Below are positions 43,753-51,526 of a stretch of DNA of 64,000 nucleotides, in pieces. The notes under the pieces were generated by a model that was not told where the DNA came from, did no database searches, and saw only the letters and a program-made list of their open reading frames with translations. A program made the translations under genes and the position numbers. The stretch comes from Symbiodinium sp. CCMP2592 (lineage: Eukaryota; Sar; Dinophyceae; Suessiales; Symbiodiniaceae): contig CAJNDT010005913.1 in the NCBI GenBank assembly GCA_905221615.1, forward strand, positions 496,001 through 560,000. The letters run 5' to 3'. The stretch's first letter is position 1; every line of letters starts with the position of its first letter.

Positions 43753-44226
43753 ATGAACGAACACAGCGACCAACACTCTTCAGCCCCTGATCCATCCGCA
43801 AGCACTGGAGGAGGGACCACCCTCTCAGATCAACAGGGGATCCTCGAAGTCGAGCAGGCGCGGGACTTTGCGCAAGCGATGGGCACCTCCCTGCTTGGAG
43901 ATAAGTGCGAGCATGTGGTGATCCTCGATGTCCACAAGACCTCGCCAGTTACTGGATTTATTGTCATCGGATCGGGAACCTCCGCTCGTCAGATGCGATC
44001 ATCGCTCGAGAACCTTAACGATGTCGCGAAGGGCTTCGGGACCAGCGCCTATCACATCTCCAGCGACAACGACGCGCTGTGGTTACTCGCAGACTTTGTC
44101 GATGTGGTCGTGCATGTCTTCGAGCCCAACGCACGCGCCCACTACGATCTCGAATCGATGTGGCCCGAAGCGCCGATGGTCGAGGTTCCGCCGTTCATCC
44201 CGCCTGCAAGCGAGACTCAAGCGTGA
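43753..44226 (+). CDS. rsfS: Ribosomal silencing factor RsfS
   Basis: 157 residues of the DUF143/RsfS family: a variable acidic N-terminus of about 45 residues, then KCEHVVILDVHKTSPVTGFIVIGSGTSARQM and DNDALWLLADFVDVVVHVFEPNARAHYDLESMW. It binds uL14 and keeps ribosomal subunits apart in stationary phase. ATG 43753 is chosen because an earlier in-frame ATG (43696) lies inside the preceding gene; TATCCT ends eight nt upstream. It overlaps aroB by GTGA. Confidence 0.92.
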   Translation: MNEHSDQHSSAPDPSASTGGGTTLSDQQGILEVEQARDFAQAMGTSLLGDKCEHVVILDVHKTSPVTGFIVIGSGTSARQMRSSLENLNDVAKGFGTSAYHISSDNDALWLLADFVDVVVHVFEPNARAHYDLESMWPEAPMVEVPPFIPPASETQA

Positions 44227-45404
44227 GCAGTCCAAGCACGGTGCATGTCCAGCTCGGAGATCGGGGATACGACATCGCCATAGGTCCCGGCTCTCTCAAG
44301 CACCTGCATCCCACGCTCACATCCATGCATCAAAGCGGCGCCCGCAACGCGTTTGTGGTCGTTGATTCGGGAGTCCCAGCGCGTTTCCTTGAAGCGATCG
44401 AGCGGACTTGTGAAGCGATCGGACTCAAAGTATCAACCGCAACGATCACGCCGACCGAGTCCATCAAGACCATCGAAACCTATCAAGACCTCCTGACGCA
44501 GATCGCATCGACCGGACATTCCCGAGTCGATCCCGTGATCGCGCTTGGAGGAGGGATCGTCGGGGATCTCGCCGGATTCGTCGCCGCGAGTTACCGAAGA
44601 GGCGTCCCGATTATCCAGTGTCCAACCACACTGCTCTCCATGGTCGATGCGTCAGTGGGGGGCAAGACCGGCTTCAATCTGCAGATCAGCAACGCTGATG
44701 GCTCCCCAAAGCTGCTCAAAAACCTCGTCGGCGCATTCTGGCAACCCGATCTCGTCATCGCAGATATCGATGTACTCGATTCGCTCGAAGCTCGATACCG
44801 CCGATCAGGACTCGCCGAGTGCATCAAGCACGGCTGCATCGCTCAAGGATTCAACCATCCCGAGCTTATGGACTGGATGATCGCGAATCTCGATCAGATC
44901 ATCACCTTTGAGCCTCAGGTTGTCAGTGAGTTGGTTTCGCGTAATGTTGCGCTCAAAGCGAGCGTCGTCGCCGCGGACGAGCGTGAAGACACGAGCAAGC
45001 TAGGCGGACGGATGCTCCTCAACTTCGGACACACCTTCGGACACGCGATCGAGACCATCGCGCATCTCTCCCCAAAAAAAGACAACCCCTCCCTCGCCCC
45101 ACTCCATCACGGCGAAGCCGTCGCACTCGGAATGGTCGCCGCATGCAGAGCCGCGGAGTCTGCTCACAATCTCTCCCCAACAGTGGGGGACGAGCTGGTG
45201 TCCCTGCTCGATCGCGTCGGACTCCCATCGTGCGTATCGGGACTCCCAAGCAACGACGATCTGATCGAGCGGATGGGACACGACAAGAAAGCAACCGCTG
45301 GATCGGTCCGCGTGATTTACCCGATCCAGCGAGGCAAATGCGAGGTCTTCGCAGACGCTGATCCATCGCACCTCGCCGCCGGATTCGACGCGATCCGCTG
45401 CTGA
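44223..45404 (+). CDS. aroB: 3-dehydroquinate synthase
   Basis: 393 residues; second step of the shikimate pathway, NAD-dependent. Seen: VIALGGGIVGDLAGFVAASY, VPIIQCPTTLLSMVDASVGGKTGFN, RSGLAECIKHGCI, LLNFGHTFGHAIE (zinc His) and LHHGEAVALGMV. The GTG at 44223 overlaps the rsfS stop (GTGA), giving the length expected for the family. The open frame extends to 44079, but that part is antisense-like shadow of rsfS. Confidence 0.96.
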   Translation: MSSPSTVHVQLGDRGYDIAIGPGSLKHLHPTLTSMHQSGARNAFVVVDSGVPARFLEAIERTCEAIGLKVSTATITPTESIKTIETYQDLLTQIASTGHSRVDPVIALGGGIVGDLAGFVAASYRRGVPIIQCPTTLLSMVDASVGGKTGFNLQISNADGSPKLLKNLVGAFWQPDLVIADIDVLDSLEARYRRSGLAECIKHGCIAQGFNHPELMDWMIANLDQIITFEPQVVSELVSRNVALKASVVAADEREDTSKLGGRMLLNFGHTFGHAIETIAHLSPKKDNPSLAPLHHGEAVALGMVAACRAAESAHNLSPTVGDELVSLLDRVGLPSCVSGLPSNDDLIERMGHDKKATAGSVRVIYPIQRGKCEVFADADPSHLAAGFDAIRC

Positions 45405-45470
45405 TTTGAACCTCGGTTTATACGACATGGCATCTGCTTTGGGGGAAACCCTTTAGATTCGTGTCAAGTT

Positions 45471-45537
45471 CGCTCCAGATTGGAGCGATCCGGCGCATGC
45501 TTCCGATAAAAGCACTCATCGGGCTTGTTCACCGATG
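45471..45537 (+). promoter_or_regulatory. Palindrome and hairpin upstream of the parA-like gene
   Basis: In the 148-bp gap before 45553 there is a perfect 7-3-7 palindrome (45471-45477 with 45481-45487) about 12 bp past a TAGATT (45454-45459), i.e. near the expected transcription start. A second hairpin follows, CATCGG/CCGATG (45517-45522 with 45532-45537). The first looks like an operator; the second lies just before the GTG start and could affect translation. Confidence 0.45.
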
Positions 45538-45552
45538 AAAGGCTGAGCTCGC

Positions 45553-46992
45553 GTGCGGACGATCGTCATCATCAACCAGAAAGGCGGCTGTGGGAAAACC
45601 ACCAGCGCCATCAACCTCTCCGCAGGATTCGCGGCTAGGGGCTGCCGCACACTCCTCGTAGATATGGACCCCCAGTCTCACTGCGCCGCAGGACTGGGTG
45701 TCCCAGAAGACAAGCTCGACCAAACAATTTATGACGCACTCCGTGCTGAACCAACAAGCGAGCTGAATCACGACCGACTCGTCTGGCATGTCTCCCGCAA
45801 TCTCGATCTGATCCCGAGCCACATGATGCTCGCCGGGATTGAATCCGCCAACGGCGGACTCATGGGTCAACCTGAAAAAGAACTCCGACTCCGCTCTGTG
45901 ATCGATCGAGTTTCTCGACTCAGTCAGGACGCAGACGAAACTGGACAGGTCCCTCGTCGATACGATGTCTGCATTATCGACTGTTCCCCTTCGATTGGTC
46001 TCCTCTCATACAACGCGATCGCTGCAGGTCGTGAAGTCATCATCCCTGTCGAGACGAGCTTCTTCTCCCTCAAAGGCGCTGCAAAGCAGGTCCAGACTGT
46101 ACGCTCGATCGCTCGTCGTGTGGGTCTGCGACTGAATCCACGCGTGCTCGCAACGATGCACGATCCGAATCAGCCGCTCGCTCGCGACCTGCTCGACGAT
46201 CTCCGTGATCGATTCGGGACCGGACTGATCCCACTCGTCATCCGCTACGACCAAACATTGAAAGAAGCCGCGAGCTTTGGTCAGCCGATCGAAGCATTCC
46301 GATCTGACTCAACAGGCGCCGAAGACTACCGCTCACTCTGCGAATGGCTCATCGAACACGCCGCGATCGATCGTCCAGAGCCAGGTTCAGAAGAGCTCGA
46401 CCCAGATCACAACTCCGAAGAACTCCAGATCACCTCCAACGGCTCAACAAATAACCTCATCGCACAGTCTGTAGACGCTGTTGCAATCGAAACCCCGAAG
46501 CTCACCCGCGCCCAGGAAATGGCGGTCCGAGCACGCAACCTCAATCATGAGCCGGCGGCTGCAGTTGCAACCACAGCTGTTGCCACCGCACCATCACCCA
46601 CACCACTTCGGCGCTCGATGATGCCGCATCGTCCAGTCGCTATTGAAGTTGTGGATGATCGCGTAGTCACCCCAGTTCCACAGCAACCCGCACAGCAGGT
46701 CCGTCATCTGCTGGGAGTCCGTCCTGTGACCGGAGGGGCGCTGTTCGTACAGCCCGCTTCAGTTGGCGAAGATGTCCGCATCGCAGGTAGTTTCAACGCC
46801 TGGAACCCAGCGCTTTCCAAGCTCACGCTCAACGAGCAGCTCGGGATCTACGAGCTCTACTGCAAACTCCCCGCCGGATCGTATGAATACAAGCTCGTTG
46901 TGGATGGACAATGGGTGCTCGACGAGCACAACCCAACCAGCATCCGCAACGGGATCGGATCACAAAACAACATCGTCCGCGTGCGGGCGTAA
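45553..46992 (+). CDS. ParA/MinD-type ATPase fused to a CBM48/AMPK-type glycogen-binding domain
   Basis: 479 residues. The N-terminal 260 residues are a ParA/Soj ATPase: deviant Walker A KGGCGKTT (K10, K15), VDMDPQSHCAAGLG, VCIIDCSPSIGLLSYNAIAA and PLVIRYDQTLKEAASFGQPI. A linker of about 130 residues, rich in Ala, Pro and Val, follows. The last 85 residues (395-479) are a glycogen-binding module like that of AMPK beta: VRIAGSFNAWNP, AGSYEYKLVVDGQW and GIGSQNNIVRV keep the two Trp, the Lys and the Asn that contact sugar. No ParB or parS is seen. GTG start. The next gene encodes a MinD-like pseudo-ATPase. Glycogen-linked positioning is inference. Confidence 0.85.
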   Translation: MRTIVIINQKGGCGKTTSAINLSAGFAARGCRTLLVDMDPQSHCAAGLGVPEDKLDQTIYDALRAEPTSELNHDRLVWHVSRNLDLIPSHMMLAGIESANGGLMGQPEKELRLRSVIDRVSRLSQDADETGQVPRRYDVCIIDCSPSIGLLSYNAIAAGREVIIPVETSFFSLKGAAKQVQTVRSIARRVGLRLNPRVLATMHDPNQPLARDLLDDLRDRFGTGLIPLVIRYDQTLKEAASFGQPIEAFRSDSTGAEDYRSLCEWLIEHAAIDRPEPGSEELDPDHNSEELQITSNGSTNNLIAQSVDAVAIETPKLTRAQEMAVRARNLNHEPAAAVATTAVATAPSPTPLRRSMMPHRPVAIEVVDDRVVTPVPQQPAQQVRHLLGVRPVTGGALFVQPASVGEDVRIAGSFNAWNPALSKLTLNEQLGIYELYCKLPAGSYEYKLVVDGQWVLDEHNPTSIRNGIGSQNNIVRVRA

Positions 46993-47066
46993 AGCATTGC
47001 AGTTTCATGTAGGATATAGACAGCTCACGACGCTCAGGACGAGCAGCACATGAGTGGAGACTCACG

Positions 47067-48566
47067 ATGGACGACAACGACCGCACAATCGACCAAGCCG
47101 GAGCTTCTGCAAACGCAGGTGGTTTCATGAAACTCGCCGGGATCGACGACGGCGAATACGACGCGCTCGCTGACCTCTTCCTCGGAGACAGCGAACTGGC
47201 GCCCGAACCATTCTCGAGCACCGGGACCGATTCGGTCGACTCGAACCGTCAAGCCGTGCCTGTCCGACTCGCTCGTCCTCCAGTTGAGGTCGAAGCTCGC
47301 CATGAAGAAACTCAAAAGCCTCATGTGACCCCAACAAGCAAGCCACACCTCGCTGAGCAAGCGGTCACTCGTGTCGAGCACGCGATCGAGTCCGGATTGG
47401 GTTCCGTCCCTTGCATCGAAGCCGTGCTTCTCGGTCATCTCCCAGTTCGTGCATCGCTCTGGGTCCGCCAGTACGCGTGCTCGACCGCTCGTCGCAAAGA
47501 CGAGGTCGTCGCGCTCATTCGCGCCGCCGCGGGATCGACATCAGTGGATCTGATCGCCGGATCGCAACAAATCGAATCCCGCGAGTGCGCCTCGCTCCAT
47601 GATGCACTCGCTGTGGTCGATTCGATCGCAGATCGCGTGATCCTCCGCGTGGACGAGACCACCGAACCCGAACTGCTCGATCGCGATGAGATCGACGAGA
47701 TCACCATCCTGACCGGCGCTGATGAGACCGCGATCGTCGCATCCTACCGATTGATCAAGACCCTCACCAGCGTCTGGGACGCCGATGAGGTCATCGGGAC
47801 ACCGCACCTGCGTCTCGCTGTCATGGGCGCGACAGGTCAGCAAGTCGCTGATGCGAGCGCCAAGCTCACGCGAGCGGTGGATGCGTTCCTTGATCGTCCG
47901 ATCGAAATCATCGACGCCGCCGGACGCATCGACGCGACCGGAACATCGAACATCTACCGCGACTCCGTCGCTCACGAGGTCGCCAGCATCCTTGATGAAC
48001 TCATCCAGATCGGATGTGGTGTCCCGGCACTGGACGCGATCCAAACGCCTGCCACTACAGCAGCTCGACCTCAGTCTCAACCCGAGATCGCTCACGAAGC
48101 ATCGCAAGCACTCGAGCAGATCCCAGCAGAGATCCGTCCAACCGTCGAGCAGATGACCGAGCCTCCCGTTACCATCGAGACCGCGAAGCCGAGCACCAAC
48201 CTCGCGAGTCTCATCGAGGGATTGACGCTGATCGAAACACGATGCCCATTCGCGCTCGATGTCGAACTCTGCGTGGACGACCAAGGCAAGCTCCATCTTG
48301 TCGCCGACGATGACCACCGCGCCCCGATGGGTCGACTCGAAACGGTTCGCGCTTGGGTGCGAGCGCACCTACCGCTGATCCTGCGTGCCGAACCGACGCT
48401 CGCGATGCCGAAATCCTCAGATCGCGAATCAGACATCCAGCTCCATCTGATCTCCGACGACCCGCACACGATGCGTGGATTGATCGATTCACCGATCAAT
48501 CTCTACGCACTCGCGCACGCGAAAGTCGGAAACGAATCCATCCGCGTCGCGACGCGGATCAACTGA
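47067..48566 (+). CDS. MinD/FlhG-like pseudo-ATPase, partner of the ParA-CBM48 protein
   Basis: 499 residues. Residues about 118-300 follow the MinD/FlhG core in order: EAVLLGHLPVRASLWVRQYA where the P-loop should be, ADRVILRVDETTEPE where the switch II aspartate region would be, DEITILTGADETAIVASYRL like the FlhG TTPEPTAI segment, and AKLTRAVDAFLDRPIEI. The P-loop lysines are absent, so it should not hydrolyse ATP. The N-terminal 90 residues begin with a short conserved-looking IDDGEYDALADLFLG helix; the C-terminal 150 residues are an unrecognised domain. GGAG lies upstream; it is 74 bp after the ParA gene. The homology call is by eye. Confidence 0.6.
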   Translation: MDDNDRTIDQAGASANAGGFMKLAGIDDGEYDALADLFLGDSELAPEPFSSTGTDSVDSNRQAVPVRLARPPVEVEARHEETQKPHVTPTSKPHLAEQAVTRVEHAIESGLGSVPCIEAVLLGHLPVRASLWVRQYACSTARRKDEVVALIRAAAGSTSVDLIAGSQQIESRECASLHDALAVVDSIADRVILRVDETTEPELLDRDEIDEITILTGADETAIVASYRLIKTLTSVWDADEVIGTPHLRLAVMGATGQQVADASAKLTRAVDAFLDRPIEIIDAAGRIDATGTSNIYRDSVAHEVASILDELIQIGCGVPALDAIQTPATTAARPQSQPEIAHEASQALEQIPAEIRPTVEQMTEPPVTIETAKPSTNLASLIEGLTLIETRCPFALDVELCVDDQGKLHLVADDDHRAPMGRLETVRAWVRAHLPLILRAEPTLAMPKSSDRESDIQLHLISDDPHTMRGLIDSPINLYALAHAKVGNESIRVATRIN

Positions 48567-48588
48567 TCCATCCCAACACACCAATGAA

Positions 48589-48613
48589 AAAGCCCCGGCA
48601 TGACCGGGGCTTT
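48589..48613. terminator. Bidirectional terminator between the MinD-like gene and clpX
   Basis: A 10-bp perfect stem (48589-48598 with 48604-48613), rich in GC at its tip, has an A run on one side and a T run on the other. It can stop both converging transcripts. Confidence 0.9.
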
Positions 48614-48633
48614 GTTCTTCAATCGTGTCAGCC

Positions 48634-50076
48634 TTACGCCGTGTGTGCCTTAGAGACACGCAGTTCTTCGAGCGATCGTGGATGCTCGATGTGTGCCGCA
48701 TCGATGATGTAGTGCGCCCCTTCGTTGTCCATGTCTGGGAGGTGGTACATCAGATCCAGCATCGTGTCTTCCATCACCGCACGCAGGGCGCGAGCACCGG
48801 TCGCACGCTTCGCGGCTTTCTCCGCGATCGCAAGCAACGCATCCTCTGTAAAGGTCAGCTCAGCACCCTCAAGCTTGAAGAGGTGCTGGAACTGCTTCAC
48901 GAGCGCGTTCTTTGGTTCTGTCAAGATCTGGACGAGCGCCTCGTTCGTCAACGGCATCAGCGGAGTGATGACCGGCAAACGACCCACAAGCTCAGGAATC
49001 ACACCGAACTCAACAACATCCTCGTTGGAGATCTGCGATTGCAACCATTCCTTCTCCGCGTCTTCCGATGCGAAGTGCTGACGACCCTTGGTGTCCGAAG
49101 CGGAAGTCGCCGCGCCACCAAACCCGATCCGTGTCTTGCCAAGACGACGGCGGACAATGTCTGTCAGTCCGACAAACGAACCGCCACAAATGAACAGAAC
49201 ATTCGTGGTATCGAACTGGATGTACTGCTGCTCAGGATGCTTGCGTCCACCTTGAGGTGGGACATTGGAGACCGTACCCTCAAGCATCTTGAGGAGTGAC
49301 TGCTGCACGCCTTCACCCGAAACATCGCGTGTGATCGAGACATTGGACGAGGTCTTCCCGACCTTGTCGATCTCGTCGATGTAGATGATCCCGCGTTGTG
49401 CTGCTTCGACATCAAAGTCCGCGTTCTGCAGGAGCTTGAGCAGGAGGTTCTCGACATCCTCACCCACATATCCCGCTTCAGTGAGCGTGGTCGCGTCACC
49501 GATCGCGAATGGGACCTTGAGCATGCGAGCCATAGTCTTTGCGAGCAGCGTCTTCCCTGAACCGGTCGGGCCGATCAGGAGGATGTTGGACTTATCAAGC
49601 TCGATGTTGTCCGCGTGCTCCGACTCGTGGTGCATCAGACGCTTGTAGTGATTGTGTACCGCGACCGACAGCGAACGCTTTGCAATCTGCTGACCGATCA
49701 CATACTGATTCATGAACTCGACGATCTCGCGTGGGGACGGGATCTCCGAGAGCTGCGCCGAGACCGACGACACGCGCCGGCGCTCTTGCTTGAAGATGTT
49801 CTGGCAAAGCTCAACACAGTTGTTACAGATGTACACCTCGCCAGGTCCTTCGACCATCGGCCCGACCTCGCGAGAGGTCTTGCCGCAGAATGAGCAGGTG
49901 GTCACCTTTCGGCCGCGGAACCCGCCGTTGCCGCCATCGCCGCCCGAACCGCCAGCCCCGCCTCCATCACCACCTGAACCGTCGCCGGATCCGGAGTTGG
50001 AGGAGTCTGAGCCTTCTGAACCCATGGAGTTCACTGGTTGAGCGTGCGGGTTATTCATTGGATCGGTGTTGGTCAT
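48634..50076 (-). CDS. clpX: ATP-dependent Clp protease ATP-binding subunit ClpX
   Basis: 480 residues. The zinc-binding domain has [11 protein letters not shown] and [11 protein letters not shown]. The AAA+ part has Walker [20 protein letters not shown] (Walker B), the [14 protein letters not shown] pore loop, and the substrate-gripping loop region. An unusual N-terminal extension of about 55 Gly/Ser-rich residues precedes the zinc finger and looks disordered. clpP is not adjacent. A minus-strand TAGAAT at 50162-50167 suggests a leader of about 80 nt. The start at 50076 is supported by the frame only. Confidence 0.96.
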   Translation of the reverse strand: MTNTDPMNNPHAQPVNSMGSEGSDSSNSGSGDGSGGDGGGAGGSGGDGGNGGFRGRKVTTCSFCGKTSREVGPMVEGPGEVYICNNCVELCQNIFKQERRRVSSVSAQLSEIPSPREIVEFMNQYVIGQQIAKRSLSVAVHNHYKRLMHHESEHADNIELDKSNILLIGPTGSGKTLLAKTMARMLKVPFAIGDATTLTEAGYVGEDVENLLLKLLQNADFDVEAAQRGIIYIDEIDKVGKTSSNVSITRDVSGEGVQQSLLKMLEGTVSNVPPQGGRKHPEQQYIQFDTTNVLFICGGSFVGLTDIVRRRLGKTRIGFGGAATSASDTKGRQHFASEDAEKEWLQSQISNEDVVEFGVIPELVGRLPVITPLMPLTNEALVQILTEPKNALVKQFQHLFKLEGAELTFTEDALLAIAEKAAKRATGARALRAVMEDTMLDLMYHLPDMDNEGAHYIIDAAHIEHPRSLEELRVSKAHTA

Positions 50077-50161
50077 GTGGATCTCTCATGTGGTTCACTG
50101 CCGGAAAATCACAAGGCAGGTTCCACTGCTATCGGGTGGATCGGGGTGCCGTCTCAACCCG

Positions 50162-50167
50162 ATTCTA
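50162..50167 (-). promoter_or_regulatory. Probable -10 of clpX
   Basis: TAGAAT on the minus strand, about 85 nt before the clpX start. No good -35 match was found. The gap 50077-50343 (267 bp) otherwise shows only weak self-complementarity in the leader. Confidence 0.4.
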
Positions 50168-50343
50168 CGCGGTTTTGCGATGAAACGGCGCGATAAGTGC
50201 GCCACAAGAACATCGACCGAAAACCCTAGCCCTCTTTGCTCAAGAGTACCAGTTTGAATCAGCCCAATCCACTGCTCAGTGCCCGTGCATTTGATTTAAT
50301 CCGCACAACCCCACCCAGTATGCCAACCAGTACTCCCAACCAC

Positions 50344-50643
50344 TCACCCCGACTGTTCGTCACTCGATTTGCGTGCGTCCATGTCCTCCTGAACCTTCAT
50401 CAGGATCGAGCTCCGCGCCCGAGCGAACTCCTCATCATCGATCTCGCCTGACTTGTGCATCTGATGCAGATGATCGAGCAACCCTGACGATCCCACATTC
50501 ATTGAATCATCGCTCGAAAGCATCCGTCTACGGAGCGTGAAGACGATGAAGCCTCCGATCAGGACCACAACGATCAGGATCAAAATCCACATCAGCATGG
50601 AAGAGACAGAAGAACTGGACTGCGCAAGAAGTATCGAAAGCAT
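50344..50643 (-). CDS. Small membrane protein with SHOCT domain
   Basis: 99 residues: one membrane helix (about 16-38, MLMWILILIVVVLIGGFIVF), a short linker and a C-terminal SHOCT motif (LLDHLHQMHKSGEIDDEEFARARSSIL). SHOCT mediates oligomerisation; the role is unknown. Start: ATG 50643, since TATACT (50650-50655, minus strand) ends six nt upstream; earlier in-frame starts (50658, 50661) overlap that hexamer. Confidence 0.75.
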   Translation of the reverse strand: MLSILLAQSSSSVSSMLMWILILIVVVLIGGFIVFTLRRRMLSSDDSMNVGSSGLLDHLHQMHKSGEIDDEEFARARSSILMKVQEDMDARKSSDEQSG

Positions 50644-50667
50644 CGAACAAGTATACATCAAAAACGC

Positions 50668-51420
50668 TCAATACGAACGCGAGCCAATCTCTTCCCGCAA
50701 AGGAAGCAGCAGATTCGGCACCGCGTACTGATCCACAAGATCCTGCCCCCGCTCTATCAACTCGTTCAGCTGCGTACCGAGATCCTTCAGATCCGTCACC
50801 GGGTCATATCTCCGCAGCGTCAGGTACACCGAGATCGGTTCGCTTGATGATCCAGCGCTATGTGCGCCCGGCCCAGTCTTGGTCCGCGTCTTGATCTCAA
50901 AGTGCGCCTCCAGTCCAGGCTCATCAAGCAGATTCATCCCAAGCAAAGGCTGGCAATCGCTGATCTTGATCGACTCGTTATCAATCAACGCCGCGAGCGG
51001 AGACCCCGCGAGCAGAGCGCTCGCCGCAATCTCATCATGATTCTCTTTCGCGGCAAGATCAAACCCATACAACAGCTCAATGTACTCAAGATCCAACGGC
51101 GAGATCGACAAGTAATACGGAGACACTTCCGCCGCGAGTCGATGCAGCGAGTACATCTCATCCTCGTTGCTCGGATTCACAACCCCGCTCCGAACCGAAG
51201 CCGCACGGATCGCCATCCAACGATGAGGCTGAGCATTCGCCGCTGACTCAAGCGCCAGTTCATCCTTGTACCGACGGAACGCGTTCATCGCCGGGAACGA
51301 TCGTCGAGTGCGCTCAAACAAATCCAGCACCGGCTCGCGATTGCTTGGAAGCTCCATGCGGACATTCAACTTTGAGTTGATGTAAAAATCAGAACAGAGA
51401 GCACGATACGAGCTTGGCAT
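50668..51420 (-). CDS. Conserved-looking cytosolic protein of unknown function
   Basis: 250 residues, soluble, acidic, with no signal peptide or membrane segment. It begins YRALCSDFYINSKLNVRMEL and ends with a helical NELIERGQDLVDQYAVPNLLLP. No domain is recognised. A very good ribosome site (AAGGAGG, seven nt from the ATG) and normal composition argue that it is real. A TACAAT at 51516-51521 (minus strand), within a palindrome, would give a leader of about 90 nt. Confidence 0.6.
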   Translation of the reverse strand: MPSSYRALCSDFYINSKLNVRMELPSNREPVLDLFERTRRSFPAMNAFRRYKDELALESAANAQPHRWMAIRAASVRSGVVNPSNEDEMYSLHRLAAEVSPYYLSISPLDLEYIELLYGFDLAAKENHDEIAASALLAGSPLAALIDNESIKISDCQPLLGMNLLDEPGLEAHFEIKTRTKTGPGAHSAGSSSEPISVYLTLRRYDPVTDLKDLGTQLNELIERGQDLVDQYAVPNLLLPLREEIGSRSY

Positions 51421-51509
51421 CTGCAGGCCTCCTTGCCGGTCCGTTCAGTCCAGACCGTTCCGATCAACTCGGGAGCACACAGACCATCCTGATCGTGCTC
51501 TATCCCGAC

Positions 51510-51521
51510 ACAATAATTGTA
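51510..51521 (-). promoter_or_regulatory. -10 element overlapping an 11-bp palindrome
   Basis: ACAATAATTGT (51510-51520) is a perfect 5-1-5 palindrome and overlaps minus-strand TACAAT (51516-51521), the likely -10 of the unknown gene that starts at 51420. A repressor site is possible. Confidence 0.35.
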
Positions 51522-51526
51522 GCGAC

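Noticed and set aside
44079-44222. Upstream extension of AroB
   Set aside because: It lies out of frame over the rsfS 3' end; the GTG at 44223 with GTGA overlap fits family length.
45405-45552. parS centromere site for the ParA-like protein
   Set aside because: The palindrome does not resemble the chromosomal parS consensus and there is no parB gene.
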